Origin: Streptomyces sp. AC512_CC834
GTDB lineage: Bacteria > Actinomycetota > Actinomycetes > Streptomycetales > Streptomycetaceae
Length of the DNA: 64,000 nucleotides
Direction: 5' to 3'
Assembly: GCF_019049325.1 (NCBI RefSeq)
Contig: NZ_JAGMUO010000097.1
Location: forward strand, 124,001-188,000
Shown: one piece after another, positions 1 to 8,314 of the stretch
Layout: every line of letters starts with the position of its first letter
Position numbering within the stretch: the stretch's first letter is position 1
The notes under the pieces: generated by a model
Told to the model about the DNA's origin: nothing
Seen by the model: the letters and a program-made list of their open reading frames with translations, nothing else
Databases searched by the model: none
Made by a program: the position numbers and the translations under genes

Positions 1-713
1 AGCCCCTTGAGCGCGCCGCTGCCGAGGAACACCAGGCGTTCGGGCTTACTCTCGAGGAGGGCGCCGATACGGTCGTCCAGGCCGCCGGTGGTGAGGTGTT
101 CGGCGGCCTCGGCCACGGGGAGGACGTCCACCGGGCCGTCGGCGGCACCGAAGGCGAGCAGGGCCGCGAGCAGCATGCAGGTGAAACTGGACGTCATCGC
201 GAAGCCCTGGTCGTTGGCGCCGTCCGGCATGAGCAGGACGTGGGAGGCGGCACGGCCGGAGTGTTCGCGGGCCAGTCGGCCCTTGCTGTTGCAGGTGATG
301 ACCAGGTGGCTCACGCGGGTCAGGCAGCGGTCGGCGAACTCGGTCGCGGCGACGCTCTCCGGGCTGTCTCCGGAGCGGGCGAAGGAGACCAGCAGCGTGG
401 GGACGTCCGCGTCGAGGCTGCCGTGGGGGTCGGCGACCATGTCGGTGGTGGCTATGGCGTCGACGCGACGGCCGGTGCGGCGGGCGAGTTCCCTGCGGGC
501 GATCCGGCCGGCGAAGGCGGACGTCCCGGCCCCGGTGAGGATGATCCGCAGGTCCTGCCGGGCGAGAAGCGGTGCCAGGAAGGCGTCCAGCGCGTCCCGG
601 TCCTCCTCCATGATCCGGCCGACCTCGCGCCACAGGCGGGGCTGTTGGCCGATCTCGGCGACCGTGTGGTCGGCGCCGCCGTCGTGGGACAGGGCGTTGA
701 GGAAGGTGTTCAC
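1..713 (-). CDS. agaS: AgaS-like SIS-domain sugar-phosphate isomerase (3' end cut by window edge)
   Basis: About 237 residues are visible, starting at GTG 713, which overlaps the stop of the upstream gatZ-like gene as GTGA. The N-terminus reads VNTFLNALSHDGGADHT. The SIS fold core follows: a glycine-rich strand-turn (ILTGAGTSAFAGR), a Ser-rich phosphosugar loop (VSFARSGDSPES) and ITCNSKG, as in AgaS and the isomerase half of GlmS. AgaS-type proteins deaminate or isomerise amino-sugar phosphates such as galactosamine-6-phosphate in the cytoplasm. Translational coupling to a GatZ/KbaZ-like protein supports a hexosamine or galactitol-type breakdown operon. The C-terminus lies beyond position 1, so the exact substrate cannot be judged. 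Confidence 0.87.
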   Translation of the reverse strand, partial: MNTFLNALSHDGGADHTVAEIGQQPRLWREVGRIMEEDRDALDAFLAPLLARQDLRIILTGAGTSAFAGRIARRELARRTGRRVDAIATTDMVADPHGSLDADVPTLLVSFARSGDSPESVAATEFADRCLTRVSHLVITCNSKGRLAREHSGRAASHVLLMPDGANDQGFAMTSSFTCMLLAALLAFGAADGPVDVLPVAEAAEHLTTGGLDDRIGALLESKPERLVFLGSGALKG

Positions 714-2002
714 ACGTATTCCTTGTCAGAAGTGCGGCAGGCGCTGTCGTAGGCGCGCAGGACGTCGCGGATCCGGTCGGTGGTCAGGGCCTGCGGGTCT
801 GCGGCGAGCCGGCCGTCGCGCACCCGTCGGTACTGGTCGGGGAGATGGGCGCTGAGGAGGGGAAGCGGGACTCCGGAGGCGGAGAGGTTCTCGAAGAGCC
901 GGGTCACGGCCGCGTCGATCTCGGCGTCGGGCCAGTAGTAGCGCACACGGTCGCTGTAGCTGTAGGTCCGTGCGAGGCGCTCCTGTTCCTCCCCGCCCTC
1001 GTAGTAGCCCTGCCACCAGGAGGGTTGGGCACGCATCCGGCGGTCGACCACCTCCGGGAGCCGGGATCGCCGCGCGGCCGGTACCAGTTCGTCCTCGACG
1101 GCCGCCAGCGCGTACAGCGCCTCGCGCAGCGCGAAGGTCAGGCCGGGGCCGACTTTGAGCACGGCCCAGTGGTCCTCGACCAGGGCGGCCAGGGCCCCGG
1201 GGGTCTGGTAGTCCGTGGAGTGCGCCTCGAAGACCATGCCGGGCTCGGTGTCGAGTACGGCCCGCAGCTCCTCGGTCCGGTTGTGGCGGTAGCCGACCAC
1301 CTGGGCGTGGTCGAACTCGACGCCCGGCTGGACCACCAGGGCCATCACTCGGGGCCAGACGGCGCTCAGCCCGTGAGCGGCGAACGCCTCGTGGTGGCGC
1401 TTCAGCGTCAGCCGGGCCGCCGAGGCGGTGGTGGGACGGACGCCGTCGAGGGTCTCGTGGGCGCCGCCGGGCACCGGGACCTCGGTGCCGATGACATAGC
1501 GGATCCGGTGGGCGCCCTCGCCGGCCGCCGTCTCGGCGGCCCGCACCAGCCGGGCGGCCCGCTCGGCGACCACGTCGTCGTCCAATGTCTCGGGATCACC
1601 GGCGCACGAGAAGCTGCAGTCCAGGTGGATCTTGGTGAAGCCGGCCCGGACGTAGGCGGCCACCAGGTCCTCCGCCTCGGCCATGGCCTCGTGCGGGGGC
1701 CGCTCGCGCCACCGGTTGGGGCCGAGATGGTCGCCGCCGAGGATCACCCTGTCCAACGGGAGGCCGTGGCGTGCGGCGGTGTCGTGCACCAGCACCCGGA
1801 AGCCGTCCGGTCGCATACCGGTGTAACCACCGTACTGGTCCACCTGGTTGGAGGTCGCCTCCACCAGGAGCTGCCCTCCGGAGGCCAACGCCTGGAGGGC
1901 GGCCGCCTCGATCACCAGTGGATGAGCCGAGCAGACCGAAGTGATCCCCCGCGGTTCACCGTCCTTCTGGCGTCGCACCAGATCGTCCAAGGGGACACGC
2001 AT
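710..2002 (-). CDS. gatZ: D-tagatose-1,6-bisphosphate aldolase, GatZ/KbaZ-like subunit
   Basis: 430 residues, the usual GatZ/KbaZ length, with a GGAG ribosome site six bases before ATG 2002. Family signatures are present: GITSVCSAHPLVIEAA near the start, EATSNQVDQYGGYTGM, ILGGDHLGPNRW and KIHLDCSFSCAGDP. GatZ/KbaZ proteins stabilise and activate the catalytic class II aldolase (GatY/KbaY) that cleaves tagatose-1,6-bisphosphate; some may have other activities. No GatY or tagatose-6-phosphate kinase lies in this window, although they could be beyond the left edge. It is the first gene of an operon continuing into the AgaS-like gene and faces a GntR regulator. Confidence 0.88.
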   Translation of the reverse strand: MRVPLDDLVRRQKDGEPRGITSVCSAHPLVIEAAALQALASGGQLLVEATSNQVDQYGGYTGMRPDGFRVLVHDTAARHGLPLDRVILGGDHLGPNRWRERPPHEAMAEAEDLVAAYVRAGFTKIHLDCSFSCAGDPETLDDDVVAERAARLVRAAETAAGEGAHRIRYVIGTEVPVPGGAHETLDGVRPTTASAARLTLKRHHEAFAAHGLSAVWPRVMALVVQPGVEFDHAQVVGYRHNRTEELRAVLDTEPGMVFEAHSTDYQTPGALAALVEDHWAVLKVGPGLTFALREALYALAAVEDELVPAARRSRLPEVVDRRMRAQPSWWQGYYEGGEEQERLARTYSYSDRVRYYWPDAEIDAAVTRLFENLSASGVPLPLLSAHLPDQYRRVRDGRLAADPQALTTDRIRDVLRAYDSACRTSDKEYV

Positions 2003-2029
2003 GTCTTGCTCCAGGAAGTCACAAAGGGG

Positions 2030-2054
2030 CTATTGGCGCGATTTGCGCCAATAG
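2030..2054. promoter_or_regulatory. Perfect inverted repeat upstream of gatZ, probable operator
   Basis: Ten-base perfect arms, CTATTGGCGC (2030-2039) and GCGCCAATAG (2045-2054), around the 5-base centre GATTT, 28 bases upstream of the gatZ start. The flanking genes diverge, so it cannot be a terminator for either. It is best read as a repressor site in the leader or promoter of the gatZ-agaS operon. Confidence 0.6.
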
Positions 2055-2119
2055 CGCGGAAACTCACCGGGGACGATACTGGCCTCATAGGTGGCAGTCA
2101 ATGGTCTTCTTTTGGTATT

Positions 2120-2138
2120 GAACTGGTCTGCCAAGTTC
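2120..2138. promoter_or_regulatory. Imperfect palindrome, likely GntR/HutC operator
   Basis: GAACTGGTC-T-GCCAAGTTC pairs at seven of nine positions around the central T at 2129. It sits 16 bases before the GntR start and resembles the ACTGGTCT half of dre-type sites bound by DasR-like HutC regulators of amino-sugar use. It differs from the 2030 palindrome, so the intergenic region may bind two factors, or one factor in two modes. Confidence 0.55.
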
Positions 2139-2153
2139 TGGCATGCTTCCGGT

Positions 2154-2945
2154 ATGCCTACATCGGACTCCCTCCTCCCCCAGGGACTGCTCGGCGGCGA
2201 CGCCCTGCCGCTGTACACCCAGGTCGCCGGACGTCTGCTGGACGACATCTCCGGGAACGGTGCCAGGCCGGGAGACCGGCTGCCCTCGGAACGCGCGCTG
2301 GCCGGCCGCTACGGGGTGTCACGTGTCACGATGCGCTCGGCGCTCAACGAACTGGCGGAGCGCAACATCATCGAGTCGTCACCGGCCCGCGGCTGGTTCC
2401 TGGCCGCGGGCAGTGTCCACGCCGTGACCGCTCCGCGGGATCCCGCGGGCCCGGCGGGGAGCCGTACCGTGCAGGGGTTCGCCGACTACGCCGAACAGCA
2501 CGGCTTCAGCATCCGGGCGGAGGTCCTGTACTCCCGGGTCAGGGCGGCCACGGTCCAGGAGTCCGAGCGGCTGCGCGTCGGCCCCGGCGCCGACCTGTTC
2601 GAGATGCGCCGTCTGCGCTTCCTGGACGACCTCGTCGTCGTGCTGGAGCACAACCGGCTGCCTCTCGGCCTGTGCCCGAGGCTCGCGCACACCGACTTCT
2701 CCCGCGACTCCCTGTTCGCCACGCTGCGCCGGGCCGATCCCCCTCAACTCCCGCGGGTCGCCGACTACTCCGTAGAGGCACGGCAGCCGTCCGAGGAGGA
2801 ACGCGCGCTGCTGGACATCACGGACGCCACTCCGGTACTCGTGGCCACCCAACTCGCCTTCAACCAGGACTCGCAGCCCCTGGAACTCACCGTGGCCATC
2901 TACCGCGGCGACCGCTACCACTTCCGGGCGTCCATCACCGGATAG
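2154..2945 (+). CDS. GntR family (HutC subfamily) transcriptional regulator
   Basis: 263 residues from ATG 2154, chosen because family similarity starts at MPTSDSLLPQGL; upstream in-frame codons fall in the operator. Winged helix at about residues 20-85 (LPLYTQVAGRLLDDI, RLPSERALAGRYGVSRVTMR). The effector domain is the UTRA fold at about 105-255, ending in the typical LAFNQDSQPLELTVAIYRGDRYHF. HutC regulators sense small ligands, often phosphosugars. Its divergent position to gatZ-agaS and the palindrome just before its own start suggest it autoregulates and controls that operon, with an amino-sugar phosphate as possible inducer (inference). Confidence 0.9.
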   Translation: MPTSDSLLPQGLLGGDALPLYTQVAGRLLDDISGNGARPGDRLPSERALAGRYGVSRVTMRSALNELAERNIIESSPARGWFLAAGSVHAVTAPRDPAGPAGSRTVQGFADYAEQHGFSIRAEVLYSRVRAATVQESERLRVGPGADLFEMRRLRFLDDLVVVLEHNRLPLGLCPRLAHTDFSRDSLFATLRRADPPQLPRVADYSVEARQPSEEERALLDITDATPVLVATQLAFNQDSQPLELTVAIYRGDRYHFRASITG

Positions 2946-2958
2946 GGGGTGGGACGCC

Positions 2959-3645
2959 CTACGGCGCGGCGCACGGACGCAGGACCATGAGCGACCCTTC
3001 CAGGGCCGCCACCATGGCGAAGGGAAACCGGTCCAGCTCAAGACAGAGTGCGACGTCGTCGGGATGGGCTCCTCGGCGCACCCCCTGCGTCAGCTCGGCG
3101 GCGGCGCGGGACGCGGCGGCGCGGCGAAGGAACGCGGCAGCGTCCGTCTCCTCCCCGGTGGCTCGCCGGGCGATGTACTGAGCGCACGCCAGATCCTCGT
3201 CGGCCCGGCCGTCCTCACCGGTGACCACGAACGTGACACGGTCACCCGAGCGTGTCCGCAGGAGCCGCGCCGTCGCCTCCGCCACCACGAAGCCGGCGCA
3301 CAGCACGAGCGACGCCTCCTTGACGGCGAGGGCGCCGGCCGTGCCTGCCGTGGTCTTCTGCACAACGGTCCGTCCGTCAAGGTCGACGGACCGCAGCAGG
3401 CCCGGCGAGTTGACCATGTCGAACCCGGGCGCGGGAGCCCCGTCCTTGAGCGCCGCCCACGTCGGGTGACGGACCTTGAGCGCCTGGGCGTCCTCCAGCG
3501 ACTCGGCGAGAACGATCTTTTCCGCGCCCTGGGCAAAGGCCCAGGCGGCCACGGTGAAGGCACGCATGACGTCGACCACCACCGCCACGGAAGGGGCCTG
3601 GGTCAGATCAGCGATACCAACGAAACGTGCGTCCATCGTCGTCAT
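2959..3645 (-). CDS. 2-phosphosulfolactate phosphatase family protein (ComB-like)
   Basis: 228 residues. ComB signatures are VVVDVMRAFTVAAWA near residue 25, ALKDGAPAPGFDMVNSP, and DGRTVVQKTTAGTAGA, matching the D-x-(I/M)-R-A-(S/F)-T and R-T-x-x-G-T blocks of the magnesium-dependent 2-phosphosulfolactate phosphatases of coenzyme M synthesis. Actinomycetes do not make coenzyme M, so the physiological substrate is probably another phosphosulfonate or phosphoester. It converges on the GntR gene with 13 bases between stops. The start could also be Met4 (3636). Confidence 0.82.
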   Translation of the reverse strand: MTTMDARFVGIADLTQAPSVAVVVDVMRAFTVAAWAFAQGAEKIVLAESLEDAQALKVRHPTWAALKDGAPAPGFDMVNSPGLLRSVDLDGRTVVQKTTAGTAGALAVKEASLVLCAGFVVAEATARLLRTRSGDRVTFVVTGEDGRADEDLACAQYIARRATGEETDAAAFLRRAAASRAAAELTQGVRRGAHPDDVALCLELDRFPFAMVAALEGSLMVLRPCAAP

Positions 3646-3685
3646 GATCGCATGAAGGGGTCCGGCGCACAGTTGTGCGACGCGA

Positions 3686-4303
3686 TCAATCCCGAGTACC
3701 GCGCACGGCGGCCAGGCACTCGTCGTACAGGTCCATCATGTCGCCCTCGCCGCCGTTTTCGACCCACGTCATGGACGCGGCGTCCAGGCACGCGAACGCC
3801 GTCGCGACGACCGCGCGGGCCTTCGCGTCCGCGCTGTCGGCAGCAGCGTCCATGCGCTCCTTGACGAGTGGCAGCAGGGCATCCTGGAAGCGCAGTCGCT
3901 TTTCGATCCAACCGGCGCGCAGCGAGGCCGTGTTGTGCAGGAGACGGAACCGCTCCAGCGCCTGTTCGCGGCTGTCGTGCAGGGCCGTCGTGGCTGTGAT
4001 CCCCGCACGCAGCGCCTCCCATACGCCGACTTCCGCGGGCTGTTCGCCGATCGTGCCCGTCAGCACGTGCCCGAACCGGTCCTGGTCGCCGCCGAGAAGG
4101 TCCTCCTTGGTGCCGAAGTAGCGGAAGAGGGTGCGCTGGGAGACGCCGGCCTCGCGGGCGATCTGGGCGACGGTCGTCTCGTCGTAGCCCTGCTCGGTGA
4201 ACAGGCGCAGAGCCGTCTCAAGGATCTCCCGGGAGGCCAGTTGCCGCGTCCGGTCCCACAGCGTGGCCGAGGCACCCGCCGCTGTCTTGGCTTCCTGCTT
4301 CAT
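3686..4303 (-). CDS. TetR family transcriptional regulator
   Basis: 205 residues. N-terminal helix-turn-helix at about 20-70 (ILETALRLFTEQGYDETTVAQIAREAGVSQ then RTLFRYFGTKEDLL) and a variable helical ligand domain. It is divergent from the SDR gene at 4419 with 115 bases between starts, which contain a TTGGCAG/CTGCCAA palindrome. The likely job is repression of the SDR and of itself; the ligand is unknown. Confidence 0.9.
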   Translation of the reverse strand: MKQEAKTAAGASATLWDRTRQLASREILETALRLFTEQGYDETTVAQIAREAGVSQRTLFRYFGTKEDLLGGDQDRFGHVLTGTIGEQPAEVGVWEALRAGITATTALHDSREQALERFRLLHNTASLRAGWIEKRLRFQDALLPLVKERMDAAADSADAKARAVVATAFACLDAASMTWVENGGEGDMMDLYDECLAAVRGTRD

Positions 4304-4350
4304 ACCGCTCAGGCTATCCCAATACTGCCAGGATGACGCTCACGCGCAGC

Positions 4351-4367
4351 TTGGCAGCCACTGCCAA
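4351..4367. promoter_or_regulatory. TetR operator candidate between TetR and SDR genes
   Basis: Perfect 7-base arms TTGGCAG and CTGCCAA with spacer CCA. A further half-site, CTGCCA, lies at about 4325-4330, close to the TetR start. The arrangement is typical of autoregulated divergent TetR/target pairs. Confidence 0.6.
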
Positions 4368-4418
4368 TAAGTCGTACGCTGCCATCAGGCCCTCTACGAG
4401 CACGCAAAGGAACGCATC

Positions 4419-5132
4419 ATGTCCGCACCCGCAGCTTTGATCACCGGTGGAACCAGCGGCATCGGCAAGGCGACCGCTGAACTGCTCCACTCGCGCGGCT
4501 ACCGCGTCCTGGTCACCGGCGTCAGCGGCGTCGCCGACGCCGGACTTCCCGAAGACGTCACGGTCGTCCGGGCCGACGCACGCTCGCTGCCGGACATCGG
4601 TCATGCGATCGACCGGGCACGTCGGCAGTTCGGCTCCCTCGACCTGCTCTTCCTCAACGCGGGCGTCTCCCGCCCCGGCCCGATCGAGTCAACCGACGAA
4701 GCGGCCTTCGACGCCCTGTTCGACATCAACGTCAAGGGCTCCTTCTTCACCCTGCAAAAGGCGCTCCCGCTCCTCAACGAGGGCGCGTCGGTGGTGTTCA
4801 CCGTGGGCGCAGGCGAGGGGCTCGGAGCCGCCATGACGGCCGCCAAGGGTGCTCTGCTGCCCCTCATGCGGGCCCTCGCGCTGGAACTCGCTCCCCGCCG
4901 CATCCGCGTCAACGCCGTCAGCCCGGGACTGATCAACACCCCTGCCTACAGCAAGCTGGGTGTCACCGACGAAATGATCGACGCGTGGGCCGGGGACGTC
5001 CCGCTCGGCCGCGTCGGCACTGCTGCCGACATCGCCGAAGCCGTGGCCTTCCTCGCCTCGGACGCCGCCGCCTACATCACCGGGGACGACCTCGTCGTCT
5101 CTGGAGGCATGGGTGTCCACGCCCGCGCCTGA
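4419..5132 (+). CDS. SDR-fold protein lacking the catalytic tyrosine
   Basis: 237 residues with a full Rossmann core: ALITGGTSGIGKATAE at the N-terminus, NAG at 80-82, INVKG around 104, and RIRVNAVSPGLINTP after the active-site helix. The YxxxK motif is replaced by MTAAK (Met139, Lys143), and the preceding segment SVVFTVGAGEGLG lacks the usual catalytic serine. Such proteins can bind NAD(P) but would not do standard dehydrogenase chemistry without another acid. The reading frame is intact and conserved elsewhere, so this is not simple decay. Control by the divergent TetR is likely. It may be a ligand-binding or redox-sensing SDR, as in atypical or NmrA-like members. Confidence 0.85.
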   Translation: MSAPAALITGGTSGIGKATAELLHSRGYRVLVTGVSGVADAGLPEDVTVVRADARSLPDIGHAIDRARRQFGSLDLLFLNAGVSRPGPIESTDEAAFDALFDINVKGSFFTLQKALPLLNEGASVVFTVGAGEGLGAAMTAAKGALLPLMRALALELAPRRIRVNAVSPGLINTPAYSKLGVTDEMIDAWAGDVPLGRVGTAADIAEAVAFLASDAAAYITGDDLVVSGGMGVHARA

Positions 5133-5757
5133 CGTGACAAGCACGGCCGGAGGCGACGTTCATGCCGCCGAGTCCGAGCCAACCGTCGCTGCCCTGTGCC
5201 GCGTTGGCGAAGCGTAGCTTCCTCGAGTCGGCGTTCCCCGCGAGGTCCACGGTCGTCTCGAAGTACTCGGGGTAGGTCGTATCCCATCATCCGTAACCGC
5301 CGCCGCGACCTCGGCGTCGCCGCGCGGACCGGGACACGCTCGCCGGGTGGTACGAGCGCGACGGAGCACCCTGGTTCCTGGCATACGGCGACGAGGAGCG
5401 GGTCTTCGCGGACTGCGCCCGGCACCTCGGCGAGCACCTGTCTCAAGCTCGACTTCCTCCAGGGCGGCGCGGTGCCGGGCGCCAGGTGCAAGGACGTCGG
5501 CCGCGAGGAGGCGTACCGGACCGGGCTGCGGATCATCCGCGAGACGGCCGGGCCGGACGTGTACCTGCTCGCCAGTGGGACTACCGGTTCACGCTCGACG
5601 GGCGGGAGGTCGACCTCGCCCCGGCCGTCTCCCCCGGGGCCGAACAGCGGTATCCGATCGCCCGACCTCCGTCACGGGCACGCCCGCCGCATCGAGTTTG
5701 TAAACTGCTCAGCATTATCCAGCGGCGCGCACGGCAATCCTCGCAGGGAGTACCAGC
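5133..5757. pseudogene. Jumbled remnants of carbohydrate-active genes
   Basis: No intact gene lies here. On the plus strand, 5339-5440 reads LAGWYERDGAPWFLAYGDEE in one frame. 5439-5579 then reads LKLDFLQGGAVPG...EEAYRTGLRIIRE in another, a recognisable piece of GH36-type alpha-galactosidase around the catalytic-Asp strand. At 5579 the frame changes again into WDYRFTLDGREVDLAP. On the minus strand, 5274-5152 is open and reads PEYFETTVDLAGNADSRKLR, resembling the end of a secreted glycoside hydrolase. Abrupt junctions between partial domains indicate old deletions. The neighbouring sugar-type regulator (ROK) and dehydrogenase fit a former sugar locus. Confidence 0.6.
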
Positions 5758-6915
5758 ATGGCGACGACCGGAACGGACCTGTCCCGGATGCGCGAGATGA
5801 ACCAACTGTCCATCGTGTGGGCGCTGCGCGGCAACGCGCCCTCGACGGTCACCGAACTCGCGGGCCGGACCGGTCTGTCCCGTCCCGCCGTGGACGTACT
5901 GGTGCAGGCACTGGTGACCGACGGCTGGGCCGAGGTCGAGGACCCGGGCGCCAGCAGTGTGGTGGGGCGTCCTGCCCGCCGCTACCGGTTCCGGGCCGAC
6001 GCCGGCCACGTACTCGGCATCGACATCGGCGTGCACAAGGTCCTGGTCGTGCTGAGCGACCTGGAGGGCAACCTGGTGCGGACACTGCGCCGCCCGGTCG
6101 ACCCCGACGCGGCACCCGGGGCACGGTTGTCGGAGGTGGACCGCGTGATCGACGACGTCCTGCGGGACGCCGGGACGACACCGGCCGACGTCTGGGCCCT
6201 GACGGTCGGAGTGACGGGCCCGGTCGACGCCGCCGGCCGGACCAGCATCTCCACCCCACTGCCCGGGTGGACGGCCGCCGACCCGGTCTCCCACCTCGCG
6301 GCCCGCTTCTCCTGCCCGATCCAGGTGGAGAACGACTGCAAACTCTCCGCCGTGGCCGAGCGGTGGAACGGAGTGGCACAGGACGCCGACGACATCGTCT
6401 TCCTCCTCGCCGGTCTGCGCACGGGTGCCGGTCTCATCCTGGACGGCACCCTGCGTCGTGGCCACGGCGGCGCCGCGGGCGAGATCGGCGCGCTGAAGGC
6501 GGTGCGCTGGCTCAGCGCTCCGGGCCACCTGCAGTCCTGCCCGGGCGTACCGGCGTCGGCCGCGCCGGGTGATGCCGCCGCGTGGGTGTTCCAGGCGGCC
6601 CGGGACGGCGACCGGGACGCGAGGGCGGCCGTCCGGCGCTACACCCGGGACCTCGCGGTGGGGGTCGCCGCGCTGGTGCTCACCCTGGACCCGCAGGTCG
6701 TCGTCTACGGCGGCGGCTTCTCCCGCTCCGCCGACGTGGTTGTCGAACCGCTGCGCCGCGAACTGACCAAGCACTGTCTGCGCCTGCCTGACCTGCGCGT
6801 CTCCACCCTCGGCGACGAGAGCGTGGCCATGGGCGCGGTGCGCCTGGCCCTGGACGAGGTCGACAGCCGGCTGCTGAGCGACGGGCTCTCGGCACCGACC
6901 GCACCTCGCCGGTAG
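5758..6915 (+). CDS. ROK family transcriptional regulator
   Basis: 385 residues from ATG 5758 with a GGGAG ribosome site. N-terminal winged helix at about 10-75 (ALRGNAPSTVTELAGRTGLSRPAV). Actin/hexokinase-like ROK domain follows: HVLGIDIGVHKVLVVLSDLEG, VGVTGPVDAAG, VENDCKLSAVAERW, GAGLILDGTL and RGHGGAAGEIG. The zinc motif CxCGxxGC of sugar-binding ROK proteins is not present after GEIG; only one cysteine (QSCPG) remains, so ligand binding may differ from NagC or Mlc. It lies upstream of a Gfo/Idh/MocA dehydrogenase in the same direction and next to glycosidase debris, pointing to sugar-responsive control. Confidence 0.88.
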   Translation: MATTGTDLSRMREMNQLSIVWALRGNAPSTVTELAGRTGLSRPAVDVLVQALVTDGWAEVEDPGASSVVGRPARRYRFRADAGHVLGIDIGVHKVLVVLSDLEGNLVRTLRRPVDPDAAPGARLSEVDRVIDDVLRDAGTTPADVWALTVGVTGPVDAAGRTSISTPLPGWTAADPVSHLAARFSCPIQVENDCKLSAVAERWNGVAQDADDIVFLLAGLRTGAGLILDGTLRRGHGGAAGEIGALKAVRWLSAPGHLQSCPGVPASAAPGDAAAWVFQAARDGDRDARAAVRRYTRDLAVGVAALVLTLDPQVVVYGGGFSRSADVVVEPLRRELTKHCLRLPDLRVSTLGDESVAMGAVRLALDEVDSRLLSDGLSAPTAPRR

Positions 6916-7030
6916 GGACCGGCCGCCACCATACGGCGGGACAGGCGCACCACCCGCTCCACGTGCCGTTCCGGCACGCCCCAGCACCCACCTCAACCGC
7001 TCCCCCGCCGGGAGCCGAAGGGACAGTCCA

Positions 7031-8275
7031 GTGAGCCACCGTGACCAGACACCGCAATCGGAACTGCGCGTCGGAGTGATCGGCGTCGGCCAGCGCGCGC
7101 CCATGGCCGCGCTGGCGAACCGGCCCGGTGTCGCCCGGGTCGTGTCCTGCGCCGATCCGGATCCGCGGGGCCGGGACGACGCCAGGAGCCTGTTCGGACC
7201 GGACGTGGTGCTGCACGAGCGGTACGAGAAGATGGCCGACGACGACTTGGACGCCGTGTTCGTCCTCACGCCGGACCACGTGCACACGCAACCGGCGCTG
7301 TTCTTCCTGGCCGCCGGGGTGCCGGTGTTCGTGGAGAAGCCCCTGGCGATCACCGTCGACGACTGCGACGCGCTGCTGGAGGCCGCGTACGACTCGCGCG
7401 GTCGCCTGTATGTGGGCCACAACCTGCGTCATCTCCCGGTGCTGCGGCGGATGCGCGAGCTGATCGACGACGGCGCCATAGGGCAGGTGCGGGCCGTGTG
7501 GTGCCGCCACTTCGTCGGGCACGGCGGGGACTACTACTTCAAGGACTGGCACGCGGAGCGGGCCAACACCACCGGGCTGCTCCTGCAGAAGGGCGCCCAC
7601 GACCTCGACGTGATCCACTGGCTCGCCGGGGGCTACTCCAGGAGTGTCGTCGCGCAGGGTGCCCTGTCGGTGTACGGCGACAACCCGCGGCGTGGGGCCG
7701 ACGATCCGGCACCGGCCGGCGGTCGCATGCCCGACTGGTTCGACCCGGAGGTCTGGCCGCCGTCCGCCCTGCGTGAGCTGAACCCCGTCATCGACGTCGA
7801 GGACATCAGCATGATGCTGACCCGCCTGGACAACGGCGTGCTCGCCAGCTACCAGCAGTGCCACTTCACGCCGGACTACTGGCGCAACTACACCGTCATC
7901 GGGGACGAGGGCCGGCTGGAGAACTTCGGCGACGGCATCGACGGCGATCCCGCGACGATCCAGGTGTGGAACCGGCACCGCTCCGGCTACCGGCGCGACG
8001 CCGACCTCACCGTCCACGTCGACACACCGTCCGAGGACGAGCACGGCGGTGCGGACCGGGCGCTGGTCGACGAATTCCTCCGCTTCGCCGCCGTCGGGGG
8101 CCCGACGGACACCTCACCGGTCGCCGCCCGCGAAGCCGTCGCCGCCGCGGTCGCCGCGACGACCTCCCTGCGCACCGGCGGCACGCCGGTGGACGTACGC
8201 GCACCGGCTCCGACGATCGTCGACTACTTCCGGCAGCACCAGCCCGCAGGGCCGACTCACGAGGCGGTCGAGTGA
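7031..8275 (+). CDS. Gfo/Idh/MocA family NAD(P)-dependent oxidoreductase
   Basis: 414 residues from GTG 7031. The Rossmann domain occupies residues 10-130 (RVGVIGVGQRAPMAALA, VFVLTPDHVHTQPALFFLAAG, VFVEKPLAITVDDCDALL, where EKP carries the family lysine). The C-terminal alpha/beta domain contains LLLQKGAHDLDVIHWLAGG, with the His-Asp typical of sugar dehydrogenases. Substrates in the family are cyclitols, sugars or sugar acids; the exact one is not visible. It lies 115 bases after the ROK regulator and is probably its partner or target. The C-terminus is ordinary. Confidence 0.88.
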   Translation: MSHRDQTPQSELRVGVIGVGQRAPMAALANRPGVARVVSCADPDPRGRDDARSLFGPDVVLHERYEKMADDDLDAVFVLTPDHVHTQPALFFLAAGVPVFVEKPLAITVDDCDALLEAAYDSRGRLYVGHNLRHLPVLRRMRELIDDGAIGQVRAVWCRHFVGHGGDYYFKDWHAERANTTGLLLQKGAHDLDVIHWLAGGYSRSVVAQGALSVYGDNPRRGADDPAPAGGRMPDWFDPEVWPPSALRELNPVIDVEDISMMLTRLDNGVLASYQQCHFTPDYWRNYTVIGDEGRLENFGDGIDGDPATIQVWNRHRSGYRRDADLTVHVDTPSEDEHGGADRALVDEFLRFAAVGGPTDTSPVAAREAVAAAVAATTSLRTGGTPVDVRAPAPTIVDYFRQHQPAGPTHEAVE

Positions 8276-8314
8276 CGAGGCGCGGGTCAGGGCCGGTCCG
8301 TCACGGCCGGTCAG

